Origin: Bacteroidales bacterium
Lineage (GTDB): Bacteria; Bacteroidota; Bacteroidia; Bacteroidales; UBA3824
Direction of reading: 5' to 3'
DNA: 7,972 nt
NCBI GenBank assembly: GCA_017645985.1
Contig: JAGCNK010000122.1
Coordinates: forward strand, 1 to 7,972
The position numbers and the translations under genes are program-made. The notes under the pieces are model-generated. The model was given only the letters and a program-made list of their open reading frames with translations. It was not told where the DNA came from and made no database searches. This document shows, in pieces, positions 7,216-7,972 of the stretch. The stretch's first letter is position 1. The number at the start of each line of letters is the position of its first letter.

Positions 7216-7972
7216 TCACAAGCTCTCGCGCCTTACGGGATAGTTCTCGCGAAAATACTCAAACTTATCGGGCGAAGATTTGAGCTTGATGCTGTCGTAC
7301 ATCACATTATACGAGTGGAGCACAGACTTGGGGTCGTCAACATTGGCATAATCGAGACAAACACCCTGATACTGACGTGTGTCGGGTGTCCAGAGGTCTA
7401 ATCCGAGGTTGAAAAACTTGCTCAAACTTCTCACAATCTGCATAGTGGCGTTTGCCTTGCCGTCGACCGAATAGCCTGCTATGTGCGGAGTGCCGATAAA
7501 CACCTTGTCCAGCAGCTGAAGGTTGATGTCGGGTTCGCCTTCCCATACGTCGAGCACGGCAGTGGCAATCTTGTTTATCTCCAAAGCGTCGAGAACTGCC
7601 GCATTGTCGGCAACAGCACCACGCGACGAGTTGATCACAACAGCGCCGGGTTTCATCTTTGCCAAAAAAACCTTGTCGCAAAGATGGTGTGTGGCAAACT
7701 CTCCAGAGGTGGAATAAGGCACGTGAATATCCACAATATCAGAATGTTGCAACAGATAGTCGAGCGTGCAGAATTCAAAATCCTTATTGCCCGAAAGCTG
7801 CAGCGGAGGGTCGTTGACAAGCACCTTCATACCCATAAGTCTGGCGGCGTTCACCACCTTGGCTCCCACATGTCCAGCGCCAATCACGCCGAGGGTCTTG
7901 GTTTTGAGGTCGTAGCCGAAATGACTTGACAGACAAACCAATACGGATGCGATATATTGACATACCGAACCC
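7216..7972 (-). CDS. pdxB: 4-phosphoerythronate dehydrogenase, C-terminal part (5' end outside window)
   Basis: PdxB oxidises 4-phospho-D-erythronate in the DXP-dependent route to pyridoxal 5'-phosphate, in the cytoplasm. The frame is open to the right edge, about 251 codons, ending in TGA at 7216-7218. The Rossmann NAD-binding motif GAGHVG is at 7864-7881, followed by the VNDPP stretch. The catalytic residues of the D-2-hydroxyacid dehydrogenase family are present: Arg in SSRGAV (7621-7623), Glu in WEGEPD (7534-7536) and His in TPHIAGYS (7483-7485). Their 29- and 17-residue spacing equals that recalled for E. coli PdxB (R208, E237, H254). WEGEPD, HIAGYS.DGKA and the terminal YPVRRE favour PdxB over other family members. 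It ends just after that RRE motif, lacking roughly 28 residues of the E. coli tail. The true start is beyond the window; the TTG at 7939-7941 is internal. Confidence 0.93.
   Translation of the reverse strand, partial: GSVCQYIASVLVCLSSHFGYDLKTKTLGVIGAGHVGAKVVNAARLMGMKVLVNDPPLQLSGNKDFEFCTLDYLLQHSDIVDIHVPYSTSGEFATHHLCDKVFLAKMKPGAVVINSSRGAVADNAAVLDALEINKIATAVLDVWEGEPDINLQLLDKVFIGTPHIAGYSVDGKANATMQIVRSLSKFFNLGLDLWTPDTRQYQGVCLDYANVDDPKSVLHSYNVMYDSIKLKSSPDKFEYFRENYPVRRESL

Noticed and set aside
7939..7941. TTG as the start of pdxB
   Set aside because: The frame stays open upstream to the window edge with PdxB-like residues, and a start here would remove the N-terminal part of the enzyme.

Overview
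The window looks like chromosomal DNA from the phylum Bacteroidota, probably order Bacteroidales. Three predicted promoters have the Bacteroidota form (TTTG, 19-21 bp, TAnnTTTG), the start codons lack a clear Shine-Dalgarno sequence, and the proteins include a Bacteroidota-type SPOR repeat protein and a Porin_10-like outer-membrane protein.

Layout, left to right. (1) 1-1920, minus strand: a membrane-anchored, flotillin-like FloA-family protein that runs off the left edge; 640 codons are visible with no stop. It is about twice the usual FloA length, because the short helical repeat found before the SPFH core of FloA appears here as an array of about nine units. (2) 1934-4549, minus: an exported 871-residue protein with two helical blocks, a low-complexity linker and three SPOR-like repeats. 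It lies 13 nt upstream of the flotillin-like gene and almost certainly shares its transcript. A consensus promoter at 4580-4610 overlaps three alternating copies of TTTTGATA, which resemble an operator. (3) 4677-4750, minus: tRNA-His(GUG), with its own promoter and a strong intrinsic terminator. (4) 5006-6967, plus: a putative outer-membrane porin, with a promoter followed by two abutting palindromes. (5) 7216-7972, minus: the C-terminal part of PdxB, 4-phosphoerythronate dehydrogenase, running off the right edge. It converges with the porin gene on a bidirectional terminator at 7174-7207.

How the genes fit together: the SPOR protein and the flotillin-like protein form the only clear functional unit, probably an envelope or division module joining a periplasmic peptidoglycan-binding factor to an inner-membrane scaffold. 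This pair is the best candidate here for something undescribed. The porin, tRNA and pdxB look like independent housekeeping transcription units. No mobile elements, CRISPR arrays or defence genes were seen. The two larger non-coding gaps (4751-5005 and 6968-7215) are both under 300 bp. The first holds the divergent promoters; the second holds an AT-rich stretch with nothing recognised before the terminator.
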